A stretch of DNA of 64,000 bases from Oscillospiraceae bacterium (GCA_910575695.1 CAJTGJ010000019.1:1-64000); one strand, 5' to 3'; positions 7,892 to 16,786 are shown, counted from the first letter of the stretch. Numbers and translations are program-made. The notes: generated from the letters alone by a model not told the origin.

Positions 7892-10800
7892 ATGAGAAAT
7901 TTAAAAAAGTTTCTCGCGCTGGTGCTGGCTGTGATGATGGCCGCGTCCCTCATGGTGACCGCGAACGCCGCCATCACCACCGATCCCGCGATGACGGACA
8001 GTGACAAGGTCACTGAGGAATTCAAAGAAGCCGTCGCGGTACTGAACGGCCTGAAAATCATCACCGGCTATGAGGACGGCTCGTTCCAGCCTCAGAAAGA
8101 CATCTCCCGTCAGGAGACCACCGCTCTGGTGTACCGCCTGCACTCCGGGGATGTGAAGGACGACAAGAAGGACCTGTACTCCACCGCTGACAACATCAAG
8201 CAGTTCACCGACGTGAACCGCGAGGGCGCTCAGAAGTGGTCTGCGGGCTACATCGGCTACTGCGCCAACCAGGGCATTATCAAGGGCGTCAGCGACACCC
8301 GTTTTGCCCCCACCTCCAAGGTCACCGGCTACCAGGTGCTGGCCATGGTGCTGCGCGCCATCGGCTACGGCCAGAACAAGGAGTATGAGGGCACCGGCTG
8401 GCAGACCCGCGTGGCCACCACCGCCACCCAGCTCCAGCTGCTGCGGAACATCAACGACACCAACTACTCCGCCACCCTGAGCGCTCCCGCCACCCGCGAG
8501 CTGGTGGCCGAGATCATCTTCCAGGCGGCGCTCCAGCCCACCGTGACCTACACCCCCGGCCTGGGCTACGTGCCCACCGGCTCCGCCCTGGGCGGTCTGG
8601 TCGGCGGCGCTTACGGCAGCCTGTCCGAGAAGAACTTCAATCTGCGCATTTCCGGCTGGGAGACCGTTGGCAAGTGGGGCCGTCCCGGCTACCGCTGGAT
8701 GAACGGGACCACCACCATCGCCACCATCTCCTACGAGCCCTTCAAGACCTACACCGACGTACAGCGTGAGTGCGACGTGGCCCACGACCTGGGCATCGAG
8801 GCCAGCAAGGACTTCCATCTGTTTGTCAACGGCAAGACCGAGCTGACCAACGCCTACCGGATCACCGCCACCGACACCGTGACCAAGGTGGGCGGCAACG
8901 GCCGTCAGACCGAGATCTTCACCGGCTACAGCCGTCCCTGGAACGTCACGGACGACGGGCGCGTGGTGGCTGGCGGCAGCAACGGCCCCGACACCGTGGT
9001 TATGATCGACACCATGCTGGCGAAGGTTGTCTCCACCACGGAGGCCGTCCTGGATAAGGCTGGCCACGTCATCACCCCCGCGAAGATGACCGTGGACGTG
9101 TACGGCACCAACCACAACTACAACACCCCCACCCAGCGCACCATTTCCAAGGGCGCCACCGACGCCTCCAACTGGGATTACAGCCGGGGCGACGTGATCC
9201 TGCTGAACGCCTACACCGACCACACCGCCCGCAGCGGCCAGATCGACAAGGAGAAGGCCGCTTATGAGACCGACGAGCCTGTGGCCACCCTGAAGCAGGG
9301 CGACAATCTCTTTATCATCGATCCTCCCAAGAGCGTCACCGGCAAGCAGACCCTGGTGTACTGGAACGAGGACAAGCACCAGGTGGCGGGCGAGGACAAG
9401 ACCGACGCCCTGACCCTGGACCTGGATGCCGCCGGCACCAACATCAACACCACCTACGTGTGGTATTTCGACCAGTACGGCTACCTGATCGGCATTGACG
9501 AGGTTGCCAACCAGCGCTACGGCGTGATTACCAGCGTGTACGCCTCCTTCGGCCAGGGCGAGAGCAGCACCGACGGCAACGCCAAGGCCATCGCCACCGT
9601 GCTGTACGCCGACGGCACCACCGGCACCGAGGAGATCGACTACTTCCTGGTTCACGGCACCGCCACTGGCACCCGCGGCACTGTCAGCGACGCCATGACG
9701 GACAACGCCTCCCCCAGCACCCAGGACGTCCAGCTCTGGCCGGTGTACGATATGGCCACCAAGAAGCCCATGGCGGAAGAAGCCTTGAGTGCCGCTCTGA
9801 ACGGCGTCACCCTCAAGCCCGTTTTGGGCCTTGAACAGGGCGTGATCCATATGTCCCCTGTCGCGTCCCTGAACACCAACAGCGCCAAGGACACCGCGAA
9901 CAACAACAAGCACGGCGTCCTGAACAACAACCTGTTCAAGTTCGTCAAGTCCACCAATGACACGACCGTGGCCATCGAGGTCGCCGGCGGCGGCACCACT
10001 TATACCGGCGCGTCCGCCAACAATGGCACTTACGCGGATCATTGGGCTGCCAATACCGCGACCGCTGCTGGCCGTCTGTACAAGAGCCTGGCTTACCTGA
10101 ATCTGGATGGCACCACCAGCAGCACCGCAATCGCCGCTTGGCTGGACAACGAGACCCAGATCATCTTCCGCGATGAGACCACCAAGAAGATCACCGTCTA
10201 CAAGGGCGTGAGCGCCCTGCCTGGCGATATCGTTATCCCGGTGGCTGACGCCGATAGCATCAACGCCAACGAAATCGACTGGGCCGACACCGACGGCGAT
10301 GGCCGCGCCGAGGTCGTGTACCTCACCGGCACCATCGACGGTCAGGTCACCTACGGCCTGTTCTACTACAACGGCGGCGCTTCCAGCTGGAACGGCACCA
10401 CTGGCACCGCTACCGGCTGGCTGAACGGCGTGCAGACCACCCTGACCTTTGACGATCTGGAGATGCTGAACCTCGTCCGGAACGCCCGGAACGCGGCTGG
10501 CACTGAGGGCTATAACGCTCACCTGTTTGCCGTGAAGCAGTTCAACGGCGTGGTGGCTGACGTGCTCGGAAAGACCGACACCGACTTCACCGCTAATCTG
10601 CTGATGAAGCACGATGGCACCAACATCAACAACGCGGACACTGCGGACATCGACGATTTTGAGACCAACATCTTGACGAGTGCCGCTAGCCACGCCGCTG
10701 ACTTCGAGTGCGGCGCTGACGAGCCCAAGTGGGGCAACCCCTACAGCGACACCACCGAGGCCGTGTACTACAAGGATGCCAAGGACGGCACCCAGGACCT

Positions 10801-11539
10801 GACCTACGTGCCCAGTGCCGTCGGTGGCCGGGTTGAGGTGCGCAATAAGGGCACTCTGGCCACTGCCGCCGCTGATGCGACCTACTTTGTCAACCCGAAC
10901 ACCAAGATCTTTGGCATTGGTTCCGGCGTGACCGAGGGCACTGCGGCTCTGGCCTACCTGAACGAGTATGACCTGAACGATGTTACCATCGTCTACGAGG
11001 CTGGCGGTTCCATCCTCGAGATCTATGTGGCCATCGATCCGGACAATACTCCCAGCAACCGTCCCGGTGGCAACACCGAGAATACGATGGCTCCCAGCGG
11101 CCCGAATGTGGTGCCCCTGAAGGGCACAGACTTTGCCGATGAAGCTGCGCTGAACGCTTTCCTCAAGAGCGCGGCTGCTCTGAAGAACCACGTTTACTAC
11201 TGCAAGGATCTGAAGTGGAGCGCGAATGCCGCCGATGAGAGTTCCACTGCCGACCAGCTGCTGTACTTCCCGTTCACTACGGGTGCTGGTACTACTACCT
11301 CTATCAGCCTGAACGTGTGGGACAAGTACAATAATACCATGTGGTCGGAGACTCCCACTGGCCTGAGCCTGGCCGCCTACACTAATGGTCGCGTTGTGAT
11401 CAACTTTAAGGATAACACCAAGATCGCGCAGGACGGCAGTGTAGCGATTGCCAAGGTCTTCCCGGCTGGCGATTACACCTTCACCATTGTGGACAACACT
11501 GGTGCAATCCTGAGCCAGGGCTCCTTCACCATCAGCTGA
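7892..11539 (+). CDS. SLH-anchored S-layer-type surface protein (1215 aa)
   Basis: This is a paralogue of the proteins ending at 2597 and 3764. The signal peptide covers residues 1-26 (MRNLKKFLALVLAVMM...ANA). SLH repeats lie at about 36-86 (GSFQPQKDISRQETTALVYRL) and 94-155 (FTDVNREGAQKWSAGYIGY). The Ca-binding loop is intact (DTDGDGRAE) and is followed by GLFYYNGG. The C-terminal Ig-like module ends AGDYTFTIVDNTG...GSFTIS. The start is set by AGGAGG nine bases upstream. The first about 80 bp of coding sequence is almost identical to the divergent neighbour, which suggests recent duplication or gene conversion. It is convergent with MQQTETYK copy 3. A structural role in the S-layer or surface array is inferred from the SLH domains, size and signal peptide. 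Confidence 0.9.
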   Translation: MRNLKKFLALVLAVMMAASLMVTANAAITTDPAMTDSDKVTEEFKEAVAVLNGLKIITGYEDGSFQPQKDISRQETTALVYRLHSGDVKDDKKDLYSTADNIKQFTDVNREGAQKWSAGYIGYCANQGIIKGVSDTRFAPTSKVTGYQVLAMVLRAIGYGQNKEYEGTGWQTRVATTATQLQLLRNINDTNYSATLSAPATRELVAEIIFQAALQPTVTYTPGLGYVPTGSALGGLVGGAYGSLSEKNFNLRISGWETVGKWGRPGYRWMNGTTTIATISYEPFKTYTDVQRECDVAHDLGIEASKDFHLFVNGKTELTNAYRITATDTVTKVGGNGRQTEIFTGYSRPWNVTDDGRVVAGGSNGPDTVVMIDTMLAKVVSTTEAVLDKAGHVITPAKMTVDVYGTNHNYNTPTQRTISKGATDASNWDYSRGDVILLNAYTDHTARSGQIDKEKAAYETDEPVATLKQGDNLFIIDPPKSVTGKQTLVYWNEDKHQVAGEDKTDALTLDLDAAGTNINTTYVWYFDQYGYLIGIDEVANQRYGVITSVYASFGQGESSTDGNAKAIATVLYADGTTGTEEIDYFLVHGTATGTRGTVSDAMTDNASPSTQDVQLWPVYDMATKKPMAEEALSAALNGVTLKPVLGLEQGVIHMSPVASLNTNSAKDTANNNKHGVLNNNLFKFVKSTNDTTVAIEVAGGGTTYTGASANNGTYADHWAANTATAAGRLYKSLAYLNLDGTTSSTAIAAWLDNETQIIFRDETTKKITVYKGVSALPGDIVIPVADADSINANEIDWADTDGDGRAEVVYLTGTIDGQVTYGLFYYNGGASSWNGTTGTATGWLNGVQTTLTFDDLEMLNLVRNARNAAGTEGYNAHLFAVKQFNGVVADVLGKTDTDFTANLLMKHDGTNINNADTADIDDFETNILTSAASHAADFECGADEPKWGNPYSDTTEAVYYKDAKDGTQDLTYVPSAVGGRVEVRNKGTLATAAADATYFVNPNTKIFGIGSGVTEGTAALAYLNEYDLNDVTIVYEAGGSILEIYVAIDPDNTPSNRPGGNTENTMAPSGPNVVPLKGTDFADEAALNAFLKSAAALKNHVYYCKDLKWSANAADESSTADQLLYFPFTTGAGTTTSISLNVWDKYNNTMWSETPTGLSLAAYTNGRVVINFKDNTKIAQDGSVAIAKVFPAGDYTFTIVDNTGAILSQGSFTIS

Positions 11540-11576
11540 GCGATGACCTGACGCAAGATCTGAAATCCAAGCAGAG

Positions 11577-11612
11577 AAAAGGCCCCCCGGGAAATCCCGG
11601 GGGGCCTTTTTC
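11577..11612. terminator. Bidirectional rho-independent terminator 3
   Basis: GGCCCCCCGGGA pairs with TCCCGGGGGGCC around an AA loop, flanked by AAAA and a T tract. It is shared by the S-layer gene (+) and MQQTETYK copy 3 (-). Confidence 0.9.
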
Positions 11613-11618
11613 CGGCGT

Positions 11619-11990
11619 TCAGCCGATGGCGAGGAAGCTGTATTGTCCGGAGCAAAAGACAGCCCTGACCAGAAAGCCGGTCTCCGTCAGCTTCAGATTG
11701 TTGTGCTCGCCATGTTCCGAATCACTGCTCATAATCTGATCAGCGGTCAGACTACCGGCGGCGGAGATGAGGACGAGTTTGGGGTGGAAGCCCAAATCAT
11801 AAAAGAAGTTGTTGCCAACGCTGGTGGTGTAGGAACCGACAACAATCTTTTGCGCCTCAAACACCTGAATGCGGCGGTCCATGTCCTCCACCACCTCCTC
11901 CAGCTTCTGTGTGTTCTCGTTCAGCGCCTGGGGCGAGAACGGGTCGGACGTTTCGATCAGGTTCAGCTTGTAGGTTTCTGTTTGCTGCAT
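11619..11990 (-). CDS. Small tail-fibre-like protein, MQQTETYK family, copy 3
   Basis: The 123-residue protein has the conserved start MQQTETYKLNLIETSDPF, then SPQALNENTQKLEEVVEDMD. It is a little shorter than copies 1 and 2 in the linker and has the C-terminal motif GQYSFLAIG. It is again convergent with an S-layer gene and again preceded by an 11-bp hairpin holding the SD, four bases before the ATG. The three copies therefore share position, leader and N-terminus but differ in the presumed binding half. No enzymatic motif is visible. Confidence 0.75.
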   Translation of the reverse strand: MQQTETYKLNLIETSDPFSPQALNENTQKLEEVVEDMDRRIQVFEAQKIVVGSYTTSVGNNFFYDLGFHPKLVLISAAGSLTADQIMSSDSEHGEHNNLKLTETGFLVRAVFCSGQYSFLAIG

Positions 11991-11994
11991 AAAA

Positions 11995-12020
11995 TTATCC
12001 CTCCCACCAGGGAGGGATAA
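11995..12020 (-). promoter_or_regulatory. RBS-sequestering hairpin in the leader of MQQTETYK copy 3
   Basis: On the minus strand TTATCCCTCCC pairs perfectly (11 bp) with GGGAGGGATAA around the tetraloop TGGT. GGGAGG is the ribosome binding site and the ATG follows after TTTT. Confidence 0.8.
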
Positions 12021-12053
12021 ATGGGGTTCTGTTGCCTGTTCCGGTGCAACGGG

Positions 12054-12082
12054 TTGACAAATTCCCCGGGGAAGGGTATGAT
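12054..12082 (+). promoter_or_regulatory. Strong sigma-A promoter of an orphan small RNA
   Basis: TTGACA at 12054-12059, a 17-bp spacer, then TATGAT at 12077-12082. No ORF with a ribosome binding site follows before the terminator at 12161-12199. Confidence 0.8.
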
Positions 12083-12088
12083 AATCAA

Positions 12089-12199
12089 AGAGGAGTTCCG
12101 TGCTCGGTTACCCGGGCAAGCGGCTTGGCTCTTTCAAGGTAATTGCCAGAAAAAAGTCCTGACAACCGTCACTTGGCCGAGTGGCGGTTGTCCTTTTTT
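12089..12199 (+). ncRNA. Putative small RNA, about 110 nt, family not recognised
   Basis: The unit is defined by a near-consensus promoter and a classical terminator with no plausible reading frame between them. The 5' part (AAAGAGGAGTTCC) can pair with GGCTCTTTC near 12127-12135, enclosing a small CAAG/CTTG hairpin. The sequence does not match SRP RNA, 6S, tmRNA or RNase P as I know them, nor a riboswitch core I can recognise. It is convergent with the ribosomal operon terminator. The start point is estimated from the -10 box. Confidence 0.6.
12161..12199 (+). terminator. Terminator of the small RNA
   Basis: GACAACCG (12161-12168) pairs with CGGTTGTC (12185-12192), with an inner CACT/AGTG stem. 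A run of six T ends at 12199. Confidence 0.85.
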
Positions 12200-12224
12200 A
12201 CGATCATAAAAGTCAACATTGCAC

Positions 12225-12260
12225 AAAAAAGCCCCCCGTCCTTCGACGGAGGGCCTTTTT
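12225..12260 (-). terminator. Terminator of the ribosomal superoperon
   Basis: The stem GCCCTCCGTC/GACGGGGGGC with loop GAAG (12231-12254) is followed on the minus strand by six T. It lies about 105 bp after the rplQ stop. A T tract on the plus side makes it bidirectional. Confidence 0.85.
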
Positions 12261-12360
12261 CGTCGCCGTGCGGAAACGCGGGACGATCAGCAATGCCGGA
12301 AGCGGGCATAAAGCTCTTTTTCGGTTCCTTTTTCTCTCGAGAAAAAGGAACAAACCGCAC

Positions 12361-12702
12361 TCACACCAGCTGGATGATAGCCATCTCGGCGGCGTCGCCG
12401 CGCCGGGGGCCCAGCTTGAGCACCCGGGTGTAACCGCCGCTGCGGCCGGCGTACTTGGGGGCGATCTGGTCGAAGAGCTTCTTGGCCACGTCCTCCTTGG
12501 TGACGTAAGCCAGCACCTGGCGGTAAGCGGCCAGGTTGTTCTTCTTGGCCAGGGTAATCATTTTCTCGGCAATGGGGGCGACCTCCTTCGCGCGGGCGTA
12601 GGTGGTCTTGATCTGCCCGTTCTCCAGCAGATAAGTGGTCATGGCGCGCAGCATCGCGCGGCGCTGGTCGCTGGTGCGGCCCAGCTTACGGTTCTTAGCC
12701 AT
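12361..12702 (-). CDS. rplQ: 50S ribosomal protein L17
   Basis: The 113-residue protein starts [20 protein letters not shown], the conserved L17 N-terminus, and is of normal length for the family. L17 is a late-assembly component of the large subunit near the exit tunnel. The ATG at 12702 follows an AAGGAG-type SD. It is the last gene of the superoperon, 107 bp after rpoA, with the operon terminator at 12225-12260. Confidence 0.97.
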   Translation of the reverse strand: MAKNRKLGRTSDQRRAMLRAMTTYLLENGQIKTTYARAKEVAPIAEKMITLAKKNNLAAYRQVLAYVTKEDVAKKLFDQIAPKYAGRSGGYTRVLKLGPRRGDAAEMAIIQLV

Positions 12703-12809
12703 TTGAAAGCACTCCTTCAGCCCCGCATGGGGGCGGTAAATTCGTTCTGATACCCGTTCGGGACGCGTCAGCGTACACAGGGAGGAACGTTACATACCCC
12801 TGTATTATC

Positions 12810-13760
12810 TTACAGATTCTCGTCAGCGGCCAGGGACAGCCCCATCATGGCCAGCTTGTTGATGACCTCCTCCAGGGACTTGCGGCCCAGGTTGCGCACC
12901 TTCATCATCTCGTCCTCAGTCTTGGAGATGAGGTCCTCCACCGTGTTGATGTTGGCCCGTTTCAGACAGTTGAAGGAACGCACGGACAGATCCAGCTCCT
13001 CAATGGTGAGCTCCAGCACCTTGTCGCGCTGGGCCTCGGCCTTTTCCACCACGGTGGCCTTGGAGCCCATGGTTTCGGACAAATCGGTGAACAGGGTAAA
13101 ATGATCCACCAGAATCCGGGCGCCGAGGGAGACGGCGTCCCGAGCAGAAATCGTGCCGTTGGTCCAGACCTCCAGCGTCAGCTTATCGTAATCGGTGGCA
13201 TCGCCCACGCGGGTGTTCTCAACGAAATAGTTGACCTTCCGCACGGGTGTGTACACCGAGTCCACGGGAATGACCCCGATAATGGTCTGGGCGGGCTTGT
13301 TCCTATCCGCGGTAACGTAGCCCCGGCCCTGCGCCAGGGTAAGCTCCATGTTCAGCGAAGCCTCGGGGCCCAGGGTAGCGATGGGATGCTCCGGGTTGAG
13401 GATCTCCACATCGTTGTCGGTCTTGATGTCGCCGGCGGTGACGAGGCCCTCGCCCGCGGCCTCAATGTAGACCGTTTTGGTTCCCTCGCTGTAGAGCTTG
13501 GCGATGATGCCCTTGATATTGAGCACGATCTCAGTGACATCCTCCTTGATCCCGGGGATCACGGAGAACTCATGCTGTACGCCGGCGATCTTGATGGTGG
13601 TGACCGCCGTTCCCGGCAGGGAAGACAGCAGGATGCGGCGCAGGGAGTTGCCGATGGTGGTGCCGTAGCCCCGCTCCAGCGGCTCGACCACGTACTTTCC
13701 GTAGGACTCGTCGCCCACATTCTCGATACATTCGATACGCGGCTTCTGGATTTCTACCAT
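12810..13760 (-). CDS. rpoA: DNA-directed RNA polymerase subunit alpha
   Basis: The 316-residue protein has the alpha N-terminal dimerisation domain (about 1-230, with [23 protein letters not shown], an assembly signature, written here only as its key residues G-G-T-x-x-N-S-L-R-R) and a C-terminal domain (about 245-316) with the DNA- and activator-contact helix [11 protein letters not shown]. It nucleates RNA polymerase assembly. It lies between rpsD and rplQ, the usual alpha-operon order, and its length is typical of Bacillota. Confidence 0.98.
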   Translation of the reverse strand: MVEIQKPRIECIENVGDESYGKYVVEPLERGYGTTIGNSLRRILLSSLPGTAVTTIKIAGVQHEFSVIPGIKEDVTEIVLNIKGIIAKLYSEGTKTVYIEAAGEGLVTAGDIKTDNDVEILNPEHPIATLGPEASLNMELTLAQGRGYVTADRNKPAQTIIGVIPVDSVYTPVRKVNYFVENTRVGDATDYDKLTLEVWTNGTISARDAVSLGARILVDHFTLFTDLSETMGSKATVVEKAEAQRDKVLELTIEELDLSVRSFNCLKRANINTVEDLISKTEDEMMKVRNLGRKSLEEVINKLAMMGLSLAADENL

Positions 13761-13889
13761 ATCGTGTGTTACCCTCCTTTTACAGTGGCGTTTGTTGCCG
13801 GGAATCGCTCGGTAGGGTCGTTGTACGTCGGGCAGCCCACCGTCCGGCAGGGCGGCGGGCCTCCCGGTAATTCCGACGAAAAGACGGCA

Positions 13890-14489
13890 TTACTTGGAGT
13901 ACAACTCCACGATGAGGTTAACAGCAACGTCGAAGTCAATGTCGTCACGCTGCGGCATGGCAACGACCTTGCCCTCCAGCGGAGCGTTCTTGGCCTTTTC
14001 CAGCCATTTGGGAGCGGCCACGAACTTGTCGTCCTCCACCATCTTCTTGAACTTGGCAGAGGAGCGGCTCTTGTCGCACACCGCCACCACCTCGCCGGGC
14101 TTCACCAGGTAAGAGGGGATGTTGACCCGCTTGCCGTTGACGGTGAAGTGGCCGTGGTTGACCAGCTGGCGGGCCTCGCGGCGGGTAGCGGCCAGGCCCA
14201 GACGGAACACCACGTTGTCCAGGCGGCGCTCCAGCAGGGTCATCAGCTCGTCGCCGGTGTTGCCCTTCATGCGGGCGGCCTTCTCGTAGTAGGCGCGGAA
14301 CTGCTTCTCCAGCACGCCGTAGATGAACTTGACCTTCTGCTTCTCCGTGAGCTGGAGCGCGTACTCGCTTTTCTTGGGGCGGCGCTGGGGGCCGGGGTTG
14401 CGGTTGGACTCCTTGTTCACGCCCATGACGGCGGGGGAGATGCCCAACGCGCGGCAGCGCTTCAGGTAGGGCTGCATATTCTTAGCCAT
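13890..14489 (-). CDS. rpsD: 30S ribosomal protein S4 (zinc-free form)
   Basis: The 199-residue protein has the RNA-binding S4 domain at about 90-150 (RLDNVVFRLGLAATRREARQ). The N-terminus (MAKNMQPYLKRCRALGISP) lacks the paired cysteines of zinc-binding S4. It is a primary 16S rRNA binder and, in many bacteria, an operon autoregulator. It lies between rpsK and rpoA, and a 129-bp gap to rpoA contains no gene. Confidence 0.97.
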   Translation of the reverse strand: MAKNMQPYLKRCRALGISPAVMGVNKESNRNPGPQRRPKKSEYALQLTEKQKVKFIYGVLEKQFRAYYEKAARMKGNTGDELMTLLERRLDNVVFRLGLAATRREARQLVNHGHFTVNGKRVNIPSYLVKPGEVVAVCDKSRSSAKFKKMVEDDKFVAAPKWLEKAKNAPLEGKVVAMPQRDDIDFDVAVNLIVELYSK

Positions 14490-14510
14490 ATCGGTTTTCC
14501 TCCTTCCAGA

Positions 14511-14906
14511 TCAGACGCGGCGGCGCTTGGGCGGGCGGCAGCCGTTGTGGGGGACGGGGGTCACGTCCTTGATGAGGGTGACCTCCAGGCCCACGGCCTG
14601 CAGCGCGCGGATGGCGGCCTCGCGGCCTTGACCGGGACCCTTTACATACACCTCGACGCTCTTGAGGCCGCACTGCTCGATGGCGGCGTTGGCGGCGGTC
14701 TCGGCGGCGGTCTGGGCGGCGTAGGGGGTGGACTTGCGGGAGCCCCGGAAGCCCATCTCACCGGAGGAGGCCCAGGACAGGGCGTTGCCCCGCATATCGG
14801 TGACGGTGATCATGGTGTTGTTGAAGGAGGAGCGGATATGCACCTGACCCTTCTCCACGTTTTTGCGCTCGCGGCGGCGCTTGATGGTTTTCTTATTAGC
14901 AGCCAT
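14511..14906 (-). CDS. rpsK: 30S ribosomal protein S11
   Basis: The 131-residue protein has conserved central residues [20 protein letters not shown] and a C-terminal [11 protein letters not shown], both characteristic of S11. It forms part of the small-subunit platform. It follows rpsM by 16 bp and precedes rpsD by 21 bp, in the normal alpha-operon order. Confidence 0.97.
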   Translation of the reverse strand: MAANKKTIKRRRERKNVEKGQVHIRSSFNNTMITVTDMRGNALSWASSGEMGFRGSRKSTPYAAQTAAETAANAAIEQCGLKSVEVYVKGPGQGREAAIRALQAVGLEVTLIKDVTPVPHNGCRPPKRRRV

Positions 14907-14922
14907 GTGAACTTATCCCTCC

Positions 14923-15291
14923 TTACTTCTTCTTGTTGGCGACGGTACGCTTGGGACCCTTGCGGGTGCGGGCGTTGGTCTTGGAGCGCTGCCCGCGCAC
15001 AGGAAGGCCCTTGCGATGGCGGACGCCGCGGTAGCAGCCGATTTCGGTCAGGCGCTTGATGTCCATCGCCACGTTGCGGCGCAGGTCGCCTTCCACGGTG
15101 TACTCGTGGCTGATGATCTCGCGCAGCTTGGCCTCCTCAGCGTCGGTGAGGTCCTTCACGCGGGTATCGGGATTGATGCCCGCTTCCTTGAGAATCTTGG
15201 TCGCGCTGGTGCGGCCGATTCCATAAATATAGGTGAGTCCGATCTCGACTCGCTTATCCTTCGGCAGATCAATGCCGGCAATACGTGCCAT
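14923..15291 (-). CDS. rpsM: 30S ribosomal protein S13
   Basis: The 122-residue protein starts [20 protein letters not shown] and has a basic C-terminal tail (RTKGPKR-like, ending VANKKK) that reaches the P site. A helix-hairpin-helix region ([14 protein letters not shown]) is present. It contacts 16S rRNA in the head and the subunit bridge. It lies between rpmJ and rpsK. Confidence 0.97.
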   Translation of the reverse strand: MARIAGIDLPKDKRVEIGLTYIYGIGRTSATKILKEAGINPDTRVKDLTDAEEAKLREIISHEYTVEGDLRRNVAMDIKRLTEIGCYRGVRHRKGLPVRGQRSKTNARTRKGPKRTVANKKK

Positions 15292-15307
15292 ACTCTATGC
15301 CCCTCCT

Positions 15308-15421
15308 TTAACCTTGTCTTTGCTTGTGCTTGGGGTTTTCGCAAATGACCATGACTTTGCCCTTGCGCTTGATGATCTTGCACTTCTCGCACATGGGCTT
15401 GACAGACGGTCTGACTTTCAT
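15308..15421 (-). CDS. rpmJ: 50S ribosomal protein L36 (zinc-binding form)
   Basis: The short reading frame encodes 37 residues: [15 protein letters not shown], then [19 protein letters not shown]. The C-x-x-C...C-x4-H set is the zinc ribbon of the C+ form of L36. AGGAGG lies nine bases before the ATG. It sits between infA and rpsM as usual in Bacillota. Confidence 0.97.
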   Translation of the reverse strand: MKVRPSVKPMCEKCKIIKRKGKVMVICENPKHKQRQG

Positions 15422-15499
15422 ATCGTTAACCTCCTGTTAATGCCTTGATGGCCCCCGTGAAACCGAAGGCAAGGCCCCGATGACACAGGTCGTGAATAG

Positions 15500-15718
15500 T
15501 TACTTGGAACGCCAAGTGATTCTGCCCCGGGTCAGGTCGTAGGGCGACATCTGAACCGTGACCTTATCGCCAGGCAGGATGCGGATGAAGTTCATCCGCA
15601 GCTTGCCCGAAATGTGTGCCAGGATAATGTGTCCATTTCCAATGTCCACGTTAAACGTGGTGTTAGGCAGGGCCTCGGTGACGACGCCCTCCAACTCGAT
15701 CATGTCGTCTTTTGCCAA
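15500..15718 (-). CDS. infA: Translation initiation factor IF-1
   Basis: The 72-residue S1/OB-fold protein [20 protein letters not shown]...[15 protein letters not shown] is a textbook IF-1 sequence. It occupies the A site during initiation. It lies four bases after the KOW-domain gene, suggesting translational coupling. Confidence 0.98.
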   Translation of the reverse strand: MAKDDMIELEGVVTEALPNTTFNVDIGNGHIILAHISGKLRMNFIRILPGDKVTVQMSPYDLTRGRITWRSK

Positions 15719-15722
15719 AGCG

Positions 15723-16016
15723 TCATACCTCCAGTTGATCTCGGAACGCGGCCAGCGCCCGTCTCAGTGCCTTGTCTGACAGGGCTTCGCCCTGTTTCAG
15801 CTTTTGAATCGCGGGGTGGTCGAACCCACCGGTGAGCAGCTTCACGTGATTGAAGTCCTTAGCCTTGGGCCTCGCGGCCTTCCGCCGCTTGCCGTCGGCC
15901 AGCAGCAGCCGCCTCTGCTCAGAGACGATGCCCATCACACAGAACAGCCCGCCCTTGTCCCGTCCGGCCTCGGCGCGGACGATCCAGCCGGTATAATCGG
16001 GCATTGTACTGCTCAT
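15723..16016 (-). CDS. KOW-domain RNA-binding protein (L14e-like)
   Basis: This is a 97-residue protein of the type found between map and infA in many Clostridia. It has a KOW-like beta-barrel N-terminus ([20 protein letters not shown]), then a basic region ([21 protein letters not shown]), and resembles eukaryotic/archaeal ribosomal protein L14e. An RNA- or ribosome-associated role is inferred from the fold and position. Its start codon overlaps the map stop (ATGA), so the two are translationally coupled. Confidence 0.85.
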   Translation of the reverse strand: MSSTMPDYTGWIVRAEAGRDKGGLFCVMGIVSEQRRLLLADGKRRKAARPKAKDFNHVKLLTGGFDHPAIQKLKQGEALSDKALRRALAAFRDQLEV

Positions 16017-16786
16017 AAATAGGCCCCGTCCTCGGTGACGGTGGTAATCTCCGGCCCGTCCCCGGTAATGAGAATGGTGTTCTCATAGTGGGCCGCCAGC
16101 GAGCCGTCCACCGTCACGGTGGTCCAGCCGTCCTTGAGCACCTTCACGCGCCAGTCGCCCGCGCACACCATAGGCTCCACCGCGATGGCCATGCCCGGCT
16201 GGAACCGGGCGCCGTGGCCGGCGGGTCCAAAATTGGGCACCTCAGGCGCCTCGTGGATCTTCGCCCCCACGCCATGACCCACAAACTCACGCACCACGGA
16301 ATAACCATAGCGCTCCACGTAGGTCTGAACCGTATGGGAGATATCGCTCACCCGTTGGCCCGCCCTGGCAAACTGGAAGCCCTCCCAGAAGCTCTGCTGG
16401 GTGACATCAATGAGCCGCTGCGCCTCGGGCGTGATTGTCCCGCAGGGGTAGGTGGCGGCGCAGTCGCCGTGGAAGCCGTCGATACAGGCCCCCACGTCGA
16501 TGCTGACGATATCCCCTTCCTTGAGGACGATCCTTCTGGAGGGGATGCCGTGGATGACCACTTCATTCACCGAGATGCAGGCCGAACCGCTGAAGCCGCC
16601 GTAACCCAGAAAGGACGGCTCAGCCCCTTTGCTGCGGATAAATCTGCGCACCGCGTCGTCGATCTCCTTGGTGGTGACGCCGGGGCGGACCATACTGCCC
16701 GCCAATGCCCGGGCCTGGGCAGTAATCCGTCCGGCCTTGCGCATGGCGTCCTGCTCCCGGGGGGATTTCAGCGTAATCAGCTCCAT
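16013..16786 (-). CDS. map: Methionine aminopeptidase, type I
   Basis: The 257-residue enzyme removes N-terminal methionine from nascent proteins. The metal ligands are visible: SIDVGACIDGFHGDCAATY (two Asp), EFVGHGVG (His), AIAVEPMV (Glu) and the final ENTILITGDGPEI (Glu). I chose ATG at 16786 (MELITLKSPREQDAMRKAGR) over a longer in-frame start, because homologues begin there and adk ends only four bases upstream. Confidence 0.95.
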   Translation of the reverse strand: MELITLKSPREQDAMRKAGRITAQARALAGSMVRPGVTTKEIDDAVRRFIRSKGAEPSFLGYGGFSGSACISVNEVVIHGIPSRRIVLKEGDIVSIDVGACIDGFHGDCAATYPCGTITPEAQRLIDVTQQSFWEGFQFARAGQRVSDISHTVQTYVERYGYSVVREFVGHGVGAKIHEAPEVPNFGPAGHGARFQPGMAIAVEPMVCAGDWRVKVLKDGWTTVTVDGSLAAHYENTILITGDGPEITTVTEDGAYL

